DNA of 64,000 nt. It comes from Amycolatopsis suaedae. GTDB taxonomy: Bacteria > Actinomycetota > Actinomycetes > Mycobacteriales > Pseudonocardiaceae. The position numbers and the translations under genes are program-made. The notes below the pieces were generated by a model. The model saw nothing but the letters and a program-made list of their open reading frames with translations, was not told the origin of the DNA and made no database searches. The stretch's first letter is position 1; the number at the start of each line of letters is the position of its first letter. Of this stretch, positions 24,962 to 33,611 are shown in pieces. Location of the stretch: assembly GCF_004214935.1 (NCBI RefSeq), contig NZ_SFCC01000021.1:62001-126000 (forward strand), given 5' to 3'.

Positions 24962-25288
24962 ATGCCCATGCTGAACGGTTCGGTCGTGAAGCACCGCGTG
25001 GCGCAACTCGGACGGGGCCGGGATGCGCTCCGGAAGATCGCGGAGGCGACCGACATCCCCTACGGCTCGCTGCGCAACGCGGTCGGCGGCCGGCAAGAGC
25101 TCGGCCTCCCGCGCTGCTACACCCTCGCCGAGGCCCTGGAGCTGACGGTCCGCGAGATCCTCGCCGACCCCGACGGCGTGCCGGACCTTCCGCCGGAGCA
25201 GCCGAAACGCCCCAAGTCGCCGCCCAAGCGCCAGGACAAGGAGCAGGACCGCAAGGGTCCGCGCCGTAACACGGTCGGTGTGCGGTGA
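24962..25288 (+). CDS. Cro-like helix-turn-helix protein
   Basis: A 108-residue basic protein with an XRE/Cro-type HTH (DALRKIAEATDIPYGSLRNA ... YTLAEALELTVREILADP at about 19-70) and a Pro/Lys/Arg-rich tail. It is the first rightward early gene, divergent from the repressor-like gene across the operator array, so a Cro-like role is likely. ATG 24962 fits a leaderless transcript; ATG 24968 is an alternative. It overlaps the next gene by GTGA. Confidence 0.7.
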   Translation: MPMLNGSVVKHRVAQLGRGRDALRKIAEATDIPYGSLRNAVGGRQELGLPRCYTLAEALELTVREILADPDGVPDLPPEQPKRPKSPPKRQDKEQDRKGPRRNTVGVR

Positions 25289-25557
25289 GTGCCCGGCTGG
25301 CCGAGGCGGTCGACGCCCTGCGCGAGGAGGTCCGCCAACTCCGGAAGGCCGCGCAGGCTCCGGCTCGTGCCACGTGGACCCCGTCGGAGGTCGCCGAGAA
25401 GCTCGGCATTCCCTACGACACCGTGCTGGCGCTGATCCACTCCGGCGAGCTCGGCCACATCAAGGCGGGCCGCTACTACCTCGTGCCGGATGAGGAGCTG
25501 CGGAAGTACCTCGCTGCCGTCACGCGCGGCACCGCCCAGCTCCGGGACGCGTCGTGA
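25285..25557 (+). CDS. xis: Excisionase-family (HTH_17) DNA-binding protein
   Basis: A 90-residue protein with a short N-terminal coiled coil and a MerR-like HTH_17 domain (WTPSEVAEKLGIPYDTVLAL IHSGEL with GRYYLVPDEELRKYL). Such proteins are recombination directionality factors or small regulators. Its place in the first early operon supports an excisionase role, but a transcriptional role cannot be excluded. GTG 25285 overlaps the preceding stop. Confidence 0.65.
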   Translation: MSARLAEAVDALREEVRQLRKAAQAPARATWTPSEVAEKLGIPYDTVLALIHSGELGHIKAGRYYLVPDEELRKYLAAVTRGTAQLRDAS

Positions 25558-25646
25558 CCGCCTCCGGCTCCTGGTTCTGCACGTGGTGCGGCAAGCCCGT
25601 GTCGCAGCTCCCATGCCCGCACTCGGGGTGCCCGAGCAGGAAGTAA
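25554..25646 (+). CDS. 30-residue zinc-ribbon microprotein
   Basis: GTG 25554 overlaps the preceding TGA and opens a 30-codon frame encoding FCTWCGKPVSQLPCPHSGC near its C-terminus. Four cysteines and one histidine give a plausible zinc knuckle. Translational coupling supports its being real. Function unknown. Confidence 0.5.
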   Translation: MTASGSWFCTWCGKPVSQLPCPHSGCPSRK

Positions 25647-25649
25647 GAC

Positions 25650-25679
25650 GGCGGCCCCGTGCGCCTACACGGGACCGCC
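25650..25679 (+). terminator. Intra-operon hairpin
   Basis: A 12-bp stem with one mismatch (GGCGGcCCCGTG/CACGGGaCCGCC) and a 6-nt loop, between the microprotein and the next gene, which has its own AAGGAAC ribosome site. Likely a partial terminator or RNA-processing site. Confidence 0.45.
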
Positions 25680-25712
25680 TGCCACGAGAGATCAACTCGA
25701 AAGGAACCTCTC

Positions 25713-26120
25713 ATGACGAAGAAGCAGCCTACCGGCCCCCGACGGGAGCGGGTCGTGCTCAACGAGGGCGCGCCGGAGAAGGGCGCGATCGGGACCGAGG
25801 ACTGGGCGACGGCCGAGTACAAGGCCGCGCAGCAGCGCGCCGAAGAGCGGCTTCGTGAGCAGGCCGAGCTGGTGACGCTGCGCGAGGCGCCGGGGCTGGT
25901 GCTGCCGCTGCTGGCCGACCAGGCGGTGCGGCCGTGGAACCTGCTGGGCGGGCCGGTGCTGGCGGTGATGGGGGCGCGGATCGCCGAGGCGGACGACCCG
26001 GGGGAGTTGCCGGGCGGGTATCGGGCGTCGGAGCCGCGCGGCCGTTGTGCGCTGCTGGCGGCGGCCTCGGTCGTCGTGTTGGCGGCCGTCGTGCTGCTGG
26101 TGCTGGGCGGTGCCCGATGA
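25713..26120 (+). CDS. Early prophage protein with C-terminal membrane helix
   Basis: A 135-residue protein of unknown function: a charged N-terminal half with a helix rich in Ala, Glu and Arg (about 30-55), then a C-terminal hydrophobic helix (CALLAAASVVVLAAVVLLVL). ATG 25713 starts after a ribosome site and a hairpin. The stop overlaps the next ATG. Confidence 0.5.
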   Translation: MTKKQPTGPRRERVVLNEGAPEKGAIGTEDWATAEYKAAQQRAEERLREQAELVTLREAPGLVLPLLADQAVRPWNLLGGPVLAVMGARIAEADDPGELPGGYRASEPRGRCALLAAASVVVLAAVVLLVLGGAR

Positions 26121-26488
26121 CGACCTCCACGATCACGGCCCGGTACCAGGCCATGTCGACCACGGCACTGGGCCACCGCGCCGACCAGCTGGCCCGTCGT
26201 GTATGTGAGGGCAGGCCCGTCGAACTCGACGACCGCCAGGCTGTCCTGGACGAGCTGCACGCCCGCGCGCTCGCCGAGGACGCCACGCGGGGGACGGTGA
26301 ATGCCCCGACGCGACCGAACGTCGTCTCGGTGCGAGGCGGTGCTGTGCACCGGCCGTGGGCAACGTTGCAGGACCCATGGCCGCTGTGCCGCACGGGTTC
26401 CCAGATGCACCGGAACACCCGATACACGACCACGAACCGGCCGGTGACCTGCCGCAACTGTGGCCCGGACAACGGTGGTGCCCGATGA
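26117..26488 (+). CDS. Early prophage protein with C-terminal zinc-binding motif
   Basis: A 123-residue protein. The N-terminal part is helical; the last ~30 residues (WPLCRTGSQMHRN ... PVTCRNC) place Cys and His residues as in small zinc-binding tails seen in actinophage proteins. Linked by ATGA overlaps to both neighbours. Function unknown. Confidence 0.5.
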   Translation: MTTSTITARYQAMSTTALGHRADQLARRVCEGRPVELDDRQAVLDELHARALAEDATRGTVNAPTRPNVVSVRGGAVHRPWATLQDPWPLCRTGSQMHRNTRYTTTNRPVTCRNCGPDNGGAR

Positions 26489-26970
26489 CGCGCACCGTGC
26501 CCCGGATGGGCGGACAGCACCGCCTCGGTCGGACCGAGTACCGCGTCCGCGAGCTGTGGAACCTGTACGGCGGCGGCGAACCCTTCCCGCGCGGCCGCCA
26601 CAAGCACCGCCCGGACGACGAGCGCCCGCAGCGCTGGTGGTCCCGCCGCCCGGCCGTCCCCGTCGAGACCGACGCCGAGCGGACCGACGTCCTGCCCGCG
26701 GTCGCCCTACCCGGCGCCGCGCTCGCCGCCGAGGTGCGGCGGCTCGGCGGCCAGCCGGTCGAGGCGTACGACATCGTGCCCGTGCCGTGCCCGTGGTGCA
26801 TCGCCGTCGACGCAGTGAGCTGCTGCCGGGTCGTCGGAGACCCGGACAACCCGCTCCCGGACCACGAGCAGCACGCCTGCTGGTCGTGCCTGCCGGTCGC
26901 CATCGACGAGGCCGCTTTCCGCCGCCCCTACGAGTCGGATGCCGATTTGCTGGTGGAGGTGCCCGCATGA
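26485..26970 (+). CDS. Early prophage Cys-rich protein
   Basis: A 161-residue protein, Arg-rich at the N-terminus, with Cys pairs CPWC, CC and CWSC in the C-terminal half that could form a zinc ribbon. ATG 26485 and the stop both overlap neighbours by 4 nt. No family is recognised. Confidence 0.5.
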   Translation: MTRTVPRMGGQHRLGRTEYRVRELWNLYGGGEPFPRGRHKHRPDDERPQRWWSRRPAVPVETDAERTDVLPAVALPGAALAAEVRRLGGQPVEAYDIVPVPCPWCIAVDAVSCCRVVGDPDNPLPDHEQHACWSCLPVAIDEAAFRRPYESDADLLVEVPA

Positions 26971-27122
26971 GGAGGCGAGACAAGGACACCTTCGACCCCG
27001 ATGTCGCGGCCGCGCAGGACTCCGCGAAGAACCCACGCGGCTGCAAGTCGTGCAACGAGACCGGCACCCGCCCGGGCACTGACTACACCTGCGGCGTGTG
27101 CCACGGGACGGGGGAGCTGTGA
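26967..27122 (+). CDS. DnaJ-type zinc-finger microprotein
   Basis: A 51-residue protein whose C-terminal half contains two CxxCxG(T)G-like motifs, CKSCNETG and CGVCHGTG, as in the central zinc domain of DnaJ. There is no J domain here. It could act as a small chaperone-like or redox module; function is unproven. Confidence 0.55.
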   Translation: MRRRDKDTFDPDVAAAQDSAKNPRGCKSCNETGTRPGTDYTCGVCHGTGEL

Positions 27123-27271
27123 GCAAACACCCGCGCCTGACTCGCATCGGCGACCAGCTCGACGTCGCCGCCCACTGGTTCATCACCGCCATCGCGTTCC
27201 TGCTCGGCGCCGCACTTCTGGGGCTGCTGGCGACCGGGCTCGGCTACCTCCTGGAAGGACTCACCTCATGA
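27119..27271 (+). CDS. 50-residue single-pass membrane protein
   Basis: GTG 27119 opens a frame with one strong hydrophobic helix (FITAIAFLLGAALLGLLATG). It overlaps both neighbours by 4 nt. Function unknown. Confidence 0.5.
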   Translation: MSKHPRLTRIGDQLDVAAHWFITAIAFLLGAALLGLLATGLGYLLEGLTS

Positions 27272-27738
27272 CCGAGCAGAAGATCACCAAGCGTCCGGAG
27301 ACGTTCGACGACCTCGACCAGACGGACTTCCGGTACGAGCCGGTGACGGTGTTCAGCCTGGAGGTCCACGTTGGACGCGGTGTGTTGGCGGCCGCGGAGA
27401 CTCTGCTGGACCGGCTGCGCATGGTGCACCCGGAGTTGGACCTCGACACGTCGGGGAGGACGTGGACCGCGAAGCGGCCGCGCAACGAGGACGAGAAGGC
27501 GAAGGCACTGGTCCAGGCGCAGGCCGAGTGGGATCGGCGCGACCGTGAACGGGCCGAGGCCGAGCAGCGTTCGGTGTTGAAGGTCGGCGACGACTTCGAC
27601 CCGGGCACCGTCGTCTCGGAGTGCTCGCTGATCCATTCTGATGGCCCGCCGTGCTCCCTGGGCTACGGCCACGCGGGGGACCACATCGAGGTCGTCGCCG
27701 GGCAGGTTGCCACGATCACGCCGAGGCGGTCACGGTGA
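27268..27738 (+). CDS. Early prophage hypothetical protein
   Basis: A 156-residue acidic protein, with a probable coiled coil (NEDEKAKALVQAQAEWDRRD) and a C-terminal region with two Cys and two His (CSLIHSDGPPCSLGYGHAGDH). It directly precedes the exonuclease gene and may belong to the recombination module. No family recognised. Confidence 0.5.
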   Translation: MTEQKITKRPETFDDLDQTDFRYEPVTVFSLEVHVGRGVLAAAETLLDRLRMVHPELDLDTSGRTWTAKRPRNEDEKAKALVQAQAEWDRRDRERAEAEQRSVLKVGDDFDPGTVVSECSLIHSDGPPCSLGYGHAGDHIEVVAGQVATITPRRSR

Positions 27739-28742
27739 TCGACGCCTCCGTTGCCGAGCTGGTCTTGCCGCCGGGTGCTGACCGCGCCCGGTGGCTGGCC
27801 GCCCGGCGTACGGGGGTCGGCGGGTCGGACGTGTCCACTCTGGTCGGTCTGACCCGCTACACCTCGCCCTACGAACTGTGGCTCGACAAGACCGGCGCCC
27901 TGCCGCTGGTCGACGACGTGCCGTCCGAGGCCGCCGAGATGGGCCAGCTGCTGGAACCGGTGGTACGGGACCGGTTCGCCCGCGTGCACCACCTGGCCGT
28001 CACCCAGGTCGGAACGTACCGGTCGAGGGAATGGCCGTGGATGCTGGCCAACCCGGACGGGGTGTGCTCGGACGGCGCCGGATACGAGGGCAAGACGTGT
28101 TCGCACTGGGTGGCACACGAGTGGGCCGACGGGCAGACCGCCGACCATGCCGAGCTGCAGGCGCAGTGGGGCATGGCCGTCACCGGCCTGTCCCGCTGGC
28201 ACGTCGCCGTGCTCATCGCCGGGCAGCGCAACGAGTACCGGGTGATCGAGCGGGACGACGAGCTGATCGGCGTCCTGGTCGACGTGTCCCGCCGGTTCTG
28301 GCACGACCACGTCCGGGCCGGTGTGCCGCCGGAGTGGGGCGGCTCGGACGCCGCCACCACCTACCTGAAGGACCGCTACAGCGTCGGCGACATCGACAGC
28401 GTCGTCGAGATCGACGCCGGCGACCGGGACGAGCTGGCGGCCGAGCGCGACAAGGCGGCTGCCGCGCTGAAGGCGGCCGAGGCCGTCGACGCCGCGGTGC
28501 GCAACCGCGTGCGCGGCCTGCTCGGTGACCGGGAACAGCTGGTGTGCGGCGACCAGGTTGTCGCCACGTGGACCAACACCGGCCGGTTCCTGCCCGACCG
28601 GTTCATGCGCGACCACCCGGAGCTGGTGGCCGCCTACACCGAGCCGGTCACCGCCGACGTGATCGACGTCGACCGGCTCGCCGCCGACCACCCCGACATC
28701 TACCGCGCATGCCGTACACGCGTGCTGCGGTTCACGAACTGA
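27735..28742 (+). CDS. YqaJ-family viral recombinase exonuclease
   Basis: A 335-residue lambda-exo-like 5'-3' double-strand exonuclease. RRTGVGGSDVSTLVG, GQLLEPVVRDRF, the Asp of ANPDG and the E-x-K pair of YEGKTC form the YqaJ active site. The C-terminal third contains a coiled coil (about 225-260). It is immediately followed by RecT, giving a two-component annealing recombination system that repairs ends or makes phage concatemers. GTG 27735 overlaps the upstream stop. Confidence 0.9.
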   Translation: MIDASVAELVLPPGADRARWLAARRTGVGGSDVSTLVGLTRYTSPYELWLDKTGALPLVDDVPSEAAEMGQLLEPVVRDRFARVHHLAVTQVGTYRSREWPWMLANPDGVCSDGAGYEGKTCSHWVAHEWADGQTADHAELQAQWGMAVTGLSRWHVAVLIAGQRNEYRVIERDDELIGVLVDVSRRFWHDHVRAGVPPEWGGSDAATTYLKDRYSVGDIDSVVEIDAGDRDELAAERDKAAAALKAAEAVDAAVRNRVRGLLGDREQLVCGDQVVATWTNTGRFLPDRFMRDHPELVAAYTEPVTADVIDVDRLAADHPDIYRACRTRVLRFTN

Positions 28743-28755
28743 GAGGACTGTCTAC

Positions 28756-29706
28756 ATGGGACGCGAGTTGACCCGCCGGGTGCAGGAGAACACCGCCCCG
28801 GCCGCCGAGGACCAGAAGAAGGACGCGCCGCCGTCGCTCGGGCAGCGGATCACCGCGTTGCGGGACCAATTCCAGCTGGCCATGCCACGCGGTGCCGAGG
28901 CAGCGCAGCTGGTGCGCGACGCGCTCACCTGCCTGCGCACCACACCGAAACTCACCATGTGCGACCCGGACTCGGTGCTCGGCGGGCTAATGACCTGCGC
29001 GCAGCTGGGCTTGCGGCCCGGTGTGCTCGGCCATGCCTGGCTGCTGCCGTTCTGGGACAAGAACTTGGTGTGGACCGATGAGAATGGTCGTACGAGGCGC
29101 GGGGGCCACCGCGCCCAGCTGATCATCGGCTACCAGGGCTACCGCGAACTCGCCCAGCGAACGGGACAGATCGCGACACTCACCGGCCGGGTCGTGCACG
29201 AGCACGACCAGTTCGACCTGGAATATGGGCTGGCCGACAACATCGTGCACAGGCCGCGGCTCGACGGCCCGCGCGGTGAGGCGGTCGGGTACTACGCGGT
29301 CGTCAAGTACACCAGCGGCGGCTACAACCTCTGGCACCTGAGCAAAGCCGAGGCCGAGGAGCACCGCGACCGCTTCGCCATGGCCCGCAACAAGGCCGGT
29401 GAGGTAGTCGGTCCGTGGCGGGACAACTTCGACGAGATGGCCGTCAAGACCGCGTTCCTGCGCCTCGCCCGGTGGATGCCCAAGTCGACGGAACTCGCCA
29501 GCGCGATCGAGGCCGACGGCTCGGTCCGCGTCGACCTCACCCCGGACAACCTCGACGCCATGCTCCACGCCGAACACCCGGAGCCCGACGCCATCGACGG
29601 CGAGGTCGTCGACGAGCAGGGCCAGGCCGACGGCGACCCGCTGCGGCCGGACGACCCGGACCTGACTGCCCACCTGAACAAGCAGGAAGGCGGCGGCACA
29701 TCGTGA
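28756..29706 (+). CDS. recT: RecT-family single-strand annealing protein
   Basis: A 316-residue RecT protein that anneals complementary single strands, partner of the exonuclease upstream. SVLGGLMTCAQLGLRPG, AQLIIGYQGYRELAQR and MAVKTAFLRLARWMPKS are family signatures. The C-terminal ~50 residues are acidic and disordered, as in many RecT proteins. ATG 28756 follows GAGAGG. Confidence 0.92.
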   Translation: MGRELTRRVQENTAPAAEDQKKDAPPSLGQRITALRDQFQLAMPRGAEAAQLVRDALTCLRTTPKLTMCDPDSVLGGLMTCAQLGLRPGVLGHAWLLPFWDKNLVWTDENGRTRRGGHRAQLIIGYQGYRELAQRTGQIATLTGRVVHEHDQFDLEYGLADNIVHRPRLDGPRGEAVGYYAVVKYTSGGYNLWHLSKAEAEEHRDRFAMARNKAGEVVGPWRDNFDEMAVKTAFLRLARWMPKSTELASAIEADGSVRVDLTPDNLDAMLHAEHPEPDAIDGEVVDEQGQADGDPLRPDDPDLTAHLNKQEGGGTS

Positions 29707-29807
29707 CCACGATCCCCACGCCGCCCGCCCCTGGCTGTCTGCGCACGGCCGCTGGCCTCCTGGCGCTAGTCCTGGCCGTGCTGCTGCTGATCGGGCGTGT
29801 CACATGA
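29703..29807 (+). CDS. 34-residue membrane microprotein
   Basis: GTG 29703 overlaps the recT stop; the frame encodes one hydrophobic helix (AAGLLALVLAVLLLIG) and ends in an ATGA overlap with the next gene. Function unknown. Confidence 0.45.
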   Translation: MTTIPTPPAPGCLRTAAGLLALVLAVLLLIGRVT

Positions 29808-30220
29808 TAACGACCCGTCTCGCCGCGTCCGTGGCCATCGAGGAGCACCGCCAGCGGCACCGCCTGTCCCAGTCGGACCTGGCGTACGTGTGCGGCCTCG
29901 ACGACATCCCCGTCCTGCACATCACGCCCGGCAACGTCGCCGCGTTCCTGGCGTGGGCCCGCACGGTGCAGGCCAACGCGGTGTTCGCCGTCCGCGCCGG
30001 CCGGGTGGTCGTGTGGGGCCGGATCGGTGGTCGGGATGTGTCGCTGGTCGTGGCCGTCGACCCGGCGCGGCTGGCTGAGTCCGGTGTGGACGGCATGGTC
30101 GACCTGTCCACGGTCGCCCGGCTCGCCGAGGCGCCCGTCGTTGTGTGCCCGTGGTGCCGGGCGGTCACTACCGATGCGTCCCACCCGGCCAGCTGCCCGC
30201 AGAAGCCGAAGGGCGCGTGA
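29804..30220 (+). CDS. Early prophage hypothetical protein with CxxC motif
   Basis: A 138-residue protein. The N-terminus has an HTH-like segment (EEHRQRHRLSQSDLAYVCGL), and the C-terminus a CPWC ... C zinc-like motif. No family recognised. Coupled to the upstream microprotein by ATGA. Confidence 0.5.
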   Translation: MITTRLAASVAIEEHRQRHRLSQSDLAYVCGLDDIPVLHITPGNVAAFLAWARTVQANAVFAVRAGRVVVWGRIGGRDVSLVVAVDPARLAESGVDGMVDLSTVARLAEAPVVVCPWCRAVTTDASHPASCPQKPKGA

Positions 30221-30224
30221 CCCG

Positions 30225-30545
30225 ATGAACGCACGGGAACTGTTGGCCTCGCAGCGTGACGTGATGCACGTCGAACTACAGGACTGCGACAGCGACCATC
30301 CGCATGTACGGGAGTACGCCGCCCGGTGGGGTAGGGCACTGCAAGCCGTGCTCGACGTCGCCGACAGGTTGGCTGGCTACGCCAACAGCGACACATCGGA
30401 AGAGGCCCGGGAGGCGTTCGACGACTCGCAGGCCGAGATCCGCCGCGCAATCACCACCGAACTGTCCAAGGAGGAGTCCACCACCCTGTGGGCCGCCGCC
30501 CGGCTGGTGCAGAAGGCCATCGACAAGCTGCCCGAGGACGACTAG
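30225..30545 (+). CDS. Early prophage helical protein
   Basis: A 106-residue, strongly helical acidic protein (about half Ala, Glu, Asp and Arg) without recognisable motifs. It starts 4 nt after the previous stop and ends 2 nt before the next ATG. Confidence 0.5.
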   Translation: MNARELLASQRDVMHVELQDCDSDHPHVREYAARWGRALQAVLDVADRLAGYANSDTSEEAREAFDDSQAEIRRAITTELSKEESTTLWAAARLVQKAIDKLPEDD

Positions 30546-30547
30546 CC

Positions 30548-31228
30548 ATGGCCGATTACGACATGGCGCAGCGGTTCGCCCGCGACACCGCCCACCACCA
30601 GATGACCATCGCCCACGATGACGGCCTCTACCGCCACGTGCAGTTCCGCAACCCGCAGCGGAGCTGGCACTACTGGTTCGATCTGATCACCGTGCCCGGC
30701 GCGTTGATCTTCCAGGGCGACGGCGAGAGCTTCGTGTTTCGTCGCGTGGACGACATGTTCACGTTCTTCCGGGGCGGCGGGTACGACGGAGAACCGAACC
30801 TCAGCTACTGGGCCGAGAAGGTCACCAGCGATTCCAGGAACATCCAGCGCTACAGCGAGACGAAGTTCGTCCAGACCGTGCGTGAGCATCTCGTCGAGTC
30901 GATCCGGTACCGCCACGTGCCACCCGGCACCAGCCGGGCGCTCATCGAGTACGCCGCGGACTACGACCTGACGTTCGAGGCGAACGCCCGCGAGATGCTC
31001 GAAACCTTCTCGTACAAGGGCTTCGGCTTCCCCGACGCCTGGGAGTTCGACTTCCGCACGCACTACTGGTGGTTCGAGTGGGCGTGCCACGCGATCGTCT
31101 GGGGCATCGGCCAGTACGACGGCAACCCCGCCCGCCCGATGCCGCCCGCCGAGGAAACCCGGCCGCCTGAGCCGATCCGGCCGCCTCGGATGGTGGACGT
31201 GCACCTACCGGCGATGGCCAATGAGTAG
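30548..31228 (+). CDS. Early prophage protein rich in aromatic residues
   Basis: A 226-residue protein with many Trp, Phe and Tyr (for example WHYWFDLI, THYWWFEWACHAIVWGIG). Related proteins occur in many phages and plasmids as conserved hypotheticals. The function is not known. The stop overlaps the next start by 8 nt. Confidence 0.55.
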   Translation: MADYDMAQRFARDTAHHQMTIAHDDGLYRHVQFRNPQRSWHYWFDLITVPGALIFQGDGESFVFRRVDDMFTFFRGGGYDGEPNLSYWAEKVTSDSRNIQRYSETKFVQTVREHLVESIRYRHVPPGTSRALIEYAADYDLTFEANAREMLETFSYKGFGFPDAWEFDFRTHYWWFEWACHAIVWGIGQYDGNPARPMPPAEETRPPEPIRPPRMVDVHLPAMANE

Positions 31229-31436
31229 ACCGTCGCGTCCGCCCCACCCGTGCCCATGTGGCTGCGGCACTCCGGTGCCACACCACCGGTACAGCTGCTA
31301 CGCCAGCTGGCAACGACTCCCCGGCGAGCTGAAGCGCGCCATCACCGCGAACCGCGGCCGCGACCTGCTCGCGCACGCCGAGGCCATGCACGCCGCCCGC
31401 CGCTGGTTCGACGACAACCCCAGGAGGCCCCGGTGA
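31221..31436 (+). CDS. Small Cys-rich prophage protein
   Basis: A 71-residue protein with CPCGCG near the N-terminus followed by HHRYSCYASW, a possible zinc knuckle, and a basic helical C-terminus. It overlaps genes on both sides. Confidence 0.45.
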   Translation: MSRPSRPPHPCPCGCGTPVPHHRYSCYASWQRLPGELKRAITANRGRDLLAHAEAMHAARRWFDDNPRRPR

Positions 31437-31756
31437 ACGCCTACGACTACGAGTGCTGCCAGAAAGCCCGCGGCCTGAGCTTCCCCGGGCTGATCATGGC
31501 CGCGATGTTCGCCGCGACCGAGCCGGAGTTCGCCAGGCTCCGGGCCGCGTTCCCGGAGATCTACGCTGAACTCCAGGTCCATGAGTCCACACCCGGACCG
31601 GGTGACCGGGTCCGGGTGGTGTTGCGCGACACCGGCGAGGTCTACGCCGACGCCACCCCGGTCGACGCCGACGGCTCCTACCACGGGCGCCCGCTCGTCG
31701 AGGCCGGGCAAGCCGTCGTCGCCAAGCGCAAGTGGTCGCTGCGGAGGCGGCCATGA
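31433..31756 (+). CDS. Early prophage hypothetical protein
   Basis: A 107-residue protein from GTG 31433 (GTGA overlap). The N-terminal half is helical, and the C-terminal half (GDRVRVVLRDTGEVYADATP) looks like a small beta-barrel. No family recognised. Confidence 0.45.
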   Translation: MNAYDYECCQKARGLSFPGLIMAAMFAATEPEFARLRAAFPEIYAELQVHESTPGPGDRVRVVLRDTGEVYADATPVDADGSYHGRPLVEAGQAVVAKRKWSLRRRP

Positions 31757-32382
31757 CCACCACCATGCCCGGCATCCCGGACCCGAGCACCGTGCTACGC
31801 CGCGTCGACAACCGGCTCGCCACACGCGCCGGTGACGACCCGCTGCCCCCAGAGACGATCGACGAATTCGCCGAGGCCGTCCGCCGCCAGATCATGGAAC
31901 CGCTCGCGGCCGGCGCCGCCGCCCCGGTCGACGACGGCGAGCTGGAGGAGCTGCGCGGCCAGCTCGCGGACGCCGAGCAGCGCGCCACCACCGCGACCAC
32001 CGACCTCGCCGACCTGCGCCGCCAGCTGGACGAGCTCGCCGACGTCCAGGCCCGCGCCGAGGTGTACCGGCAGGAACGCGACGCCGAGGCCGCGGAGAAC
32101 CAGCGGCTCGCCACGCTCCTCGAGGAGGCAAGGCGGGCCGCCTCCGAGGTGGCGGACGAGCTGGAGCGGGTTCGCGGCGAGGTCCCGGCCGAGGCGGAGC
32201 ACCGGCACGCCTACCCGTGGGACGACCCGAAGGGCGTTCCCGGCTCCTGTGCCTGTGGGCACGCGTACCCGCGCACGCTGCCGCCGGTCGACACCGACGA
32301 CGAACCCGAGGCCGCCGCTCCGGAGCCGTGGGCCGGACTGCTCGGCCGGGTCCGCGCTGAGCTGAAGGGCTGGCCAGCATGA
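31753..32382 (+). CDS. Coiled-coil early prophage protein
   Basis: A 209-residue protein with a long coiled coil (about 60-145, repeated Glu/Ala/Leu/Arg heptads) and a short C-terminal Cys/His segment (HRHAYPWDDPKGVPGSCACG). A structural or DNA-organising role is possible. ATG 31753 overlaps the upstream stop. Confidence 0.5.
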   Translation: MTTTMPGIPDPSTVLRRVDNRLATRAGDDPLPPETIDEFAEAVRRQIMEPLAAGAAAPVDDGELEELRGQLADAEQRATTATTDLADLRRQLDELADVQARAEVYRQERDAEAAENQRLATLLEEARRAASEVADELERVRGEVPAEAEHRHAYPWDDPKGVPGSCACGHAYPRTLPPVDTDDEPEAAAPEPWAGLLGRVRAELKGWPA

Positions 32383-32786
32383 GCGTCGACTACGACGACA
32401 TCCTGGCCCGCAGCATCGACGAGCCCGCCTTCAGCAACGGCACCGAGGGCGACGCGTGGACCGCGAAATGGTGCTGCCGCTGTCTGCGCGACGCCCCGTT
32501 CCGGAACATGGGCCGCGGCTCCGGCTGCCCGATCCTGCTTGTCACGATGATGGGCCGCCGACCCGCCGAACTTCTCGATGGCCCGCGCGACGAGCAGGGC
32601 CGCTACTCGATGGCCGACCAGTACACCTGTGTCGAGTTCCGCCGACCCGGTGGCGGGGGAGACGGCGAGCCCCATCCCCGGCCGGAACCGCCGGGGATGG
32701 ACGGCCTGTTCCCGCGCCCGGACCGTGCCCGCCGCATGTACGTCCAGCCGGACGCCGTGCCGACGGAGGTGAGCGTCGATGCCTGA
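32379..32786 (+). CDS. Early prophage Cys-containing hypothetical protein
   Basis: A 135-residue protein with a WCCRCLRDAPF motif near residue 32 and an acidic, Pro/Gly-rich C-terminus. Overlaps the next gene by 8 nt. No family recognised. Confidence 0.45.
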   Translation: MSVDYDDILARSIDEPAFSNGTEGDAWTAKWCCRCLRDAPFRNMGRGSGCPILLVTMMGRRPAELLDGPRDEQGRYSMADQYTCVEFRRPGGGGDGEPHPRPEPPGMDGLFPRPDRARRMYVQPDAVPTEVSVDA

Positions 32787-33444
32787 CTTGCGCTACCAGA
32801 TCGAACCGATGCGGTCGTGGCCGTACCCTGCCGGAGCGCCGCGCCCGTCGCCGTTTCGTGCGACCTGGTCCGACACGCTGGCCCTGCTCGGCCGGGAGCT
32901 GGATTACCTCGACGTCCAGGGCGCCGTCGCGCTGCGGGTCGTCACCACCGACGCGGACGTCCGCCAGGACGGCATGCTGCGGGCGAACGCCAAGGTGCAC
33001 CACCGCGGCGTGATCCTGTCGTTCCAGTCGAAGCACGGCCCGCTGTCCTACCCGTGCGCGACCTACACCAACCGCTGGTCCCGCGACCCGGCAGGCTCGC
33101 CGTGGCAGGTCAACGTCCGTGCGATCGCGCTCGCACTGGAGGCGCTGCGCAAGGTCGACCGGTACGGCGTGACGTCCAGCGGCGAGCAGTACAGCGGCTG
33201 GCGCGCCATCGAAGGCGCGGCGACCACCGGGTTCGACTCGGCCGACGACGCGCTCCAGTGGCTCATCAAGTTCGCCGACATGCCCGACCGCGACGGCGTC
33301 GACCCCGCCGTTCGTGAGGCCGTTCCGGTGATGCTGCGCCGTGCCGTGCGGAAGGCGCACCCAGACGTCGGCGGCGACCCGGCCGACTGGGCGCGCCTCG
33401 ACGCCGCCCGCCAGCTCCTCGACCCGCGTGGCGGTGTGCCGTGA
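32779..33444 (+). CDS. Protein with C-terminal J-domain-like motif
   Basis: A 221-residue protein. The last ~35 residues (VRKAHPDVGGDPADWARLDA ARQLL) contain the HPD tripeptide followed by a helix, as at the end of a J domain. The N-terminal 170 residues resemble a conserved actinophage/actinobacterial hypothetical domain with SFQSKHGPLSYPCATY. It might recruit host DnaK. The J domain is partial, so this is tentative. Confidence 0.55.
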   Translation: MPDLRYQIEPMRSWPYPAGAPRPSPFRATWSDTLALLGRELDYLDVQGAVALRVVTTDADVRQDGMLRANAKVHHRGVILSFQSKHGPLSYPCATYTNRWSRDPAGSPWQVNVRAIALALEALRKVDRYGVTSSGEQYSGWRAIEGAATTGFDSADDALQWLIKFADMPDRDGVDPAVREAVPVMLRRAVRKAHPDVGGDPADWARLDAARQLLDPRGGVP

Positions 33445-33611
33445 ACCGGCGGCAGTGGCGCGAGTTCGCCCGCACCCTGATCGCCACCCTGACCGCCCGC
33501 AATCGACAGAACGCCGCACCCGCCCTACCCCGACTCACCGACCTGTGGCAGATGGCCGACGACCGCGCCGCGGCCGAGGCCCACCTACGAAGGAGGAACA
33601 GCCGATGGTGA
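33441..33611 (+). CDS. 56-residue basic microprotein
   Basis: GTG 33441 (GTGA overlap) opens a 56-codon frame, Arg- and Ala-rich and probably helical. It overlaps the start of the LuxR-HTH gene by 7 nt. Function unknown. Confidence 0.4.
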   Translation: MNRRQWREFARTLIATLTARNRQNAAPALPRLTDLWQMADDRAAAEAHLRRRNSRW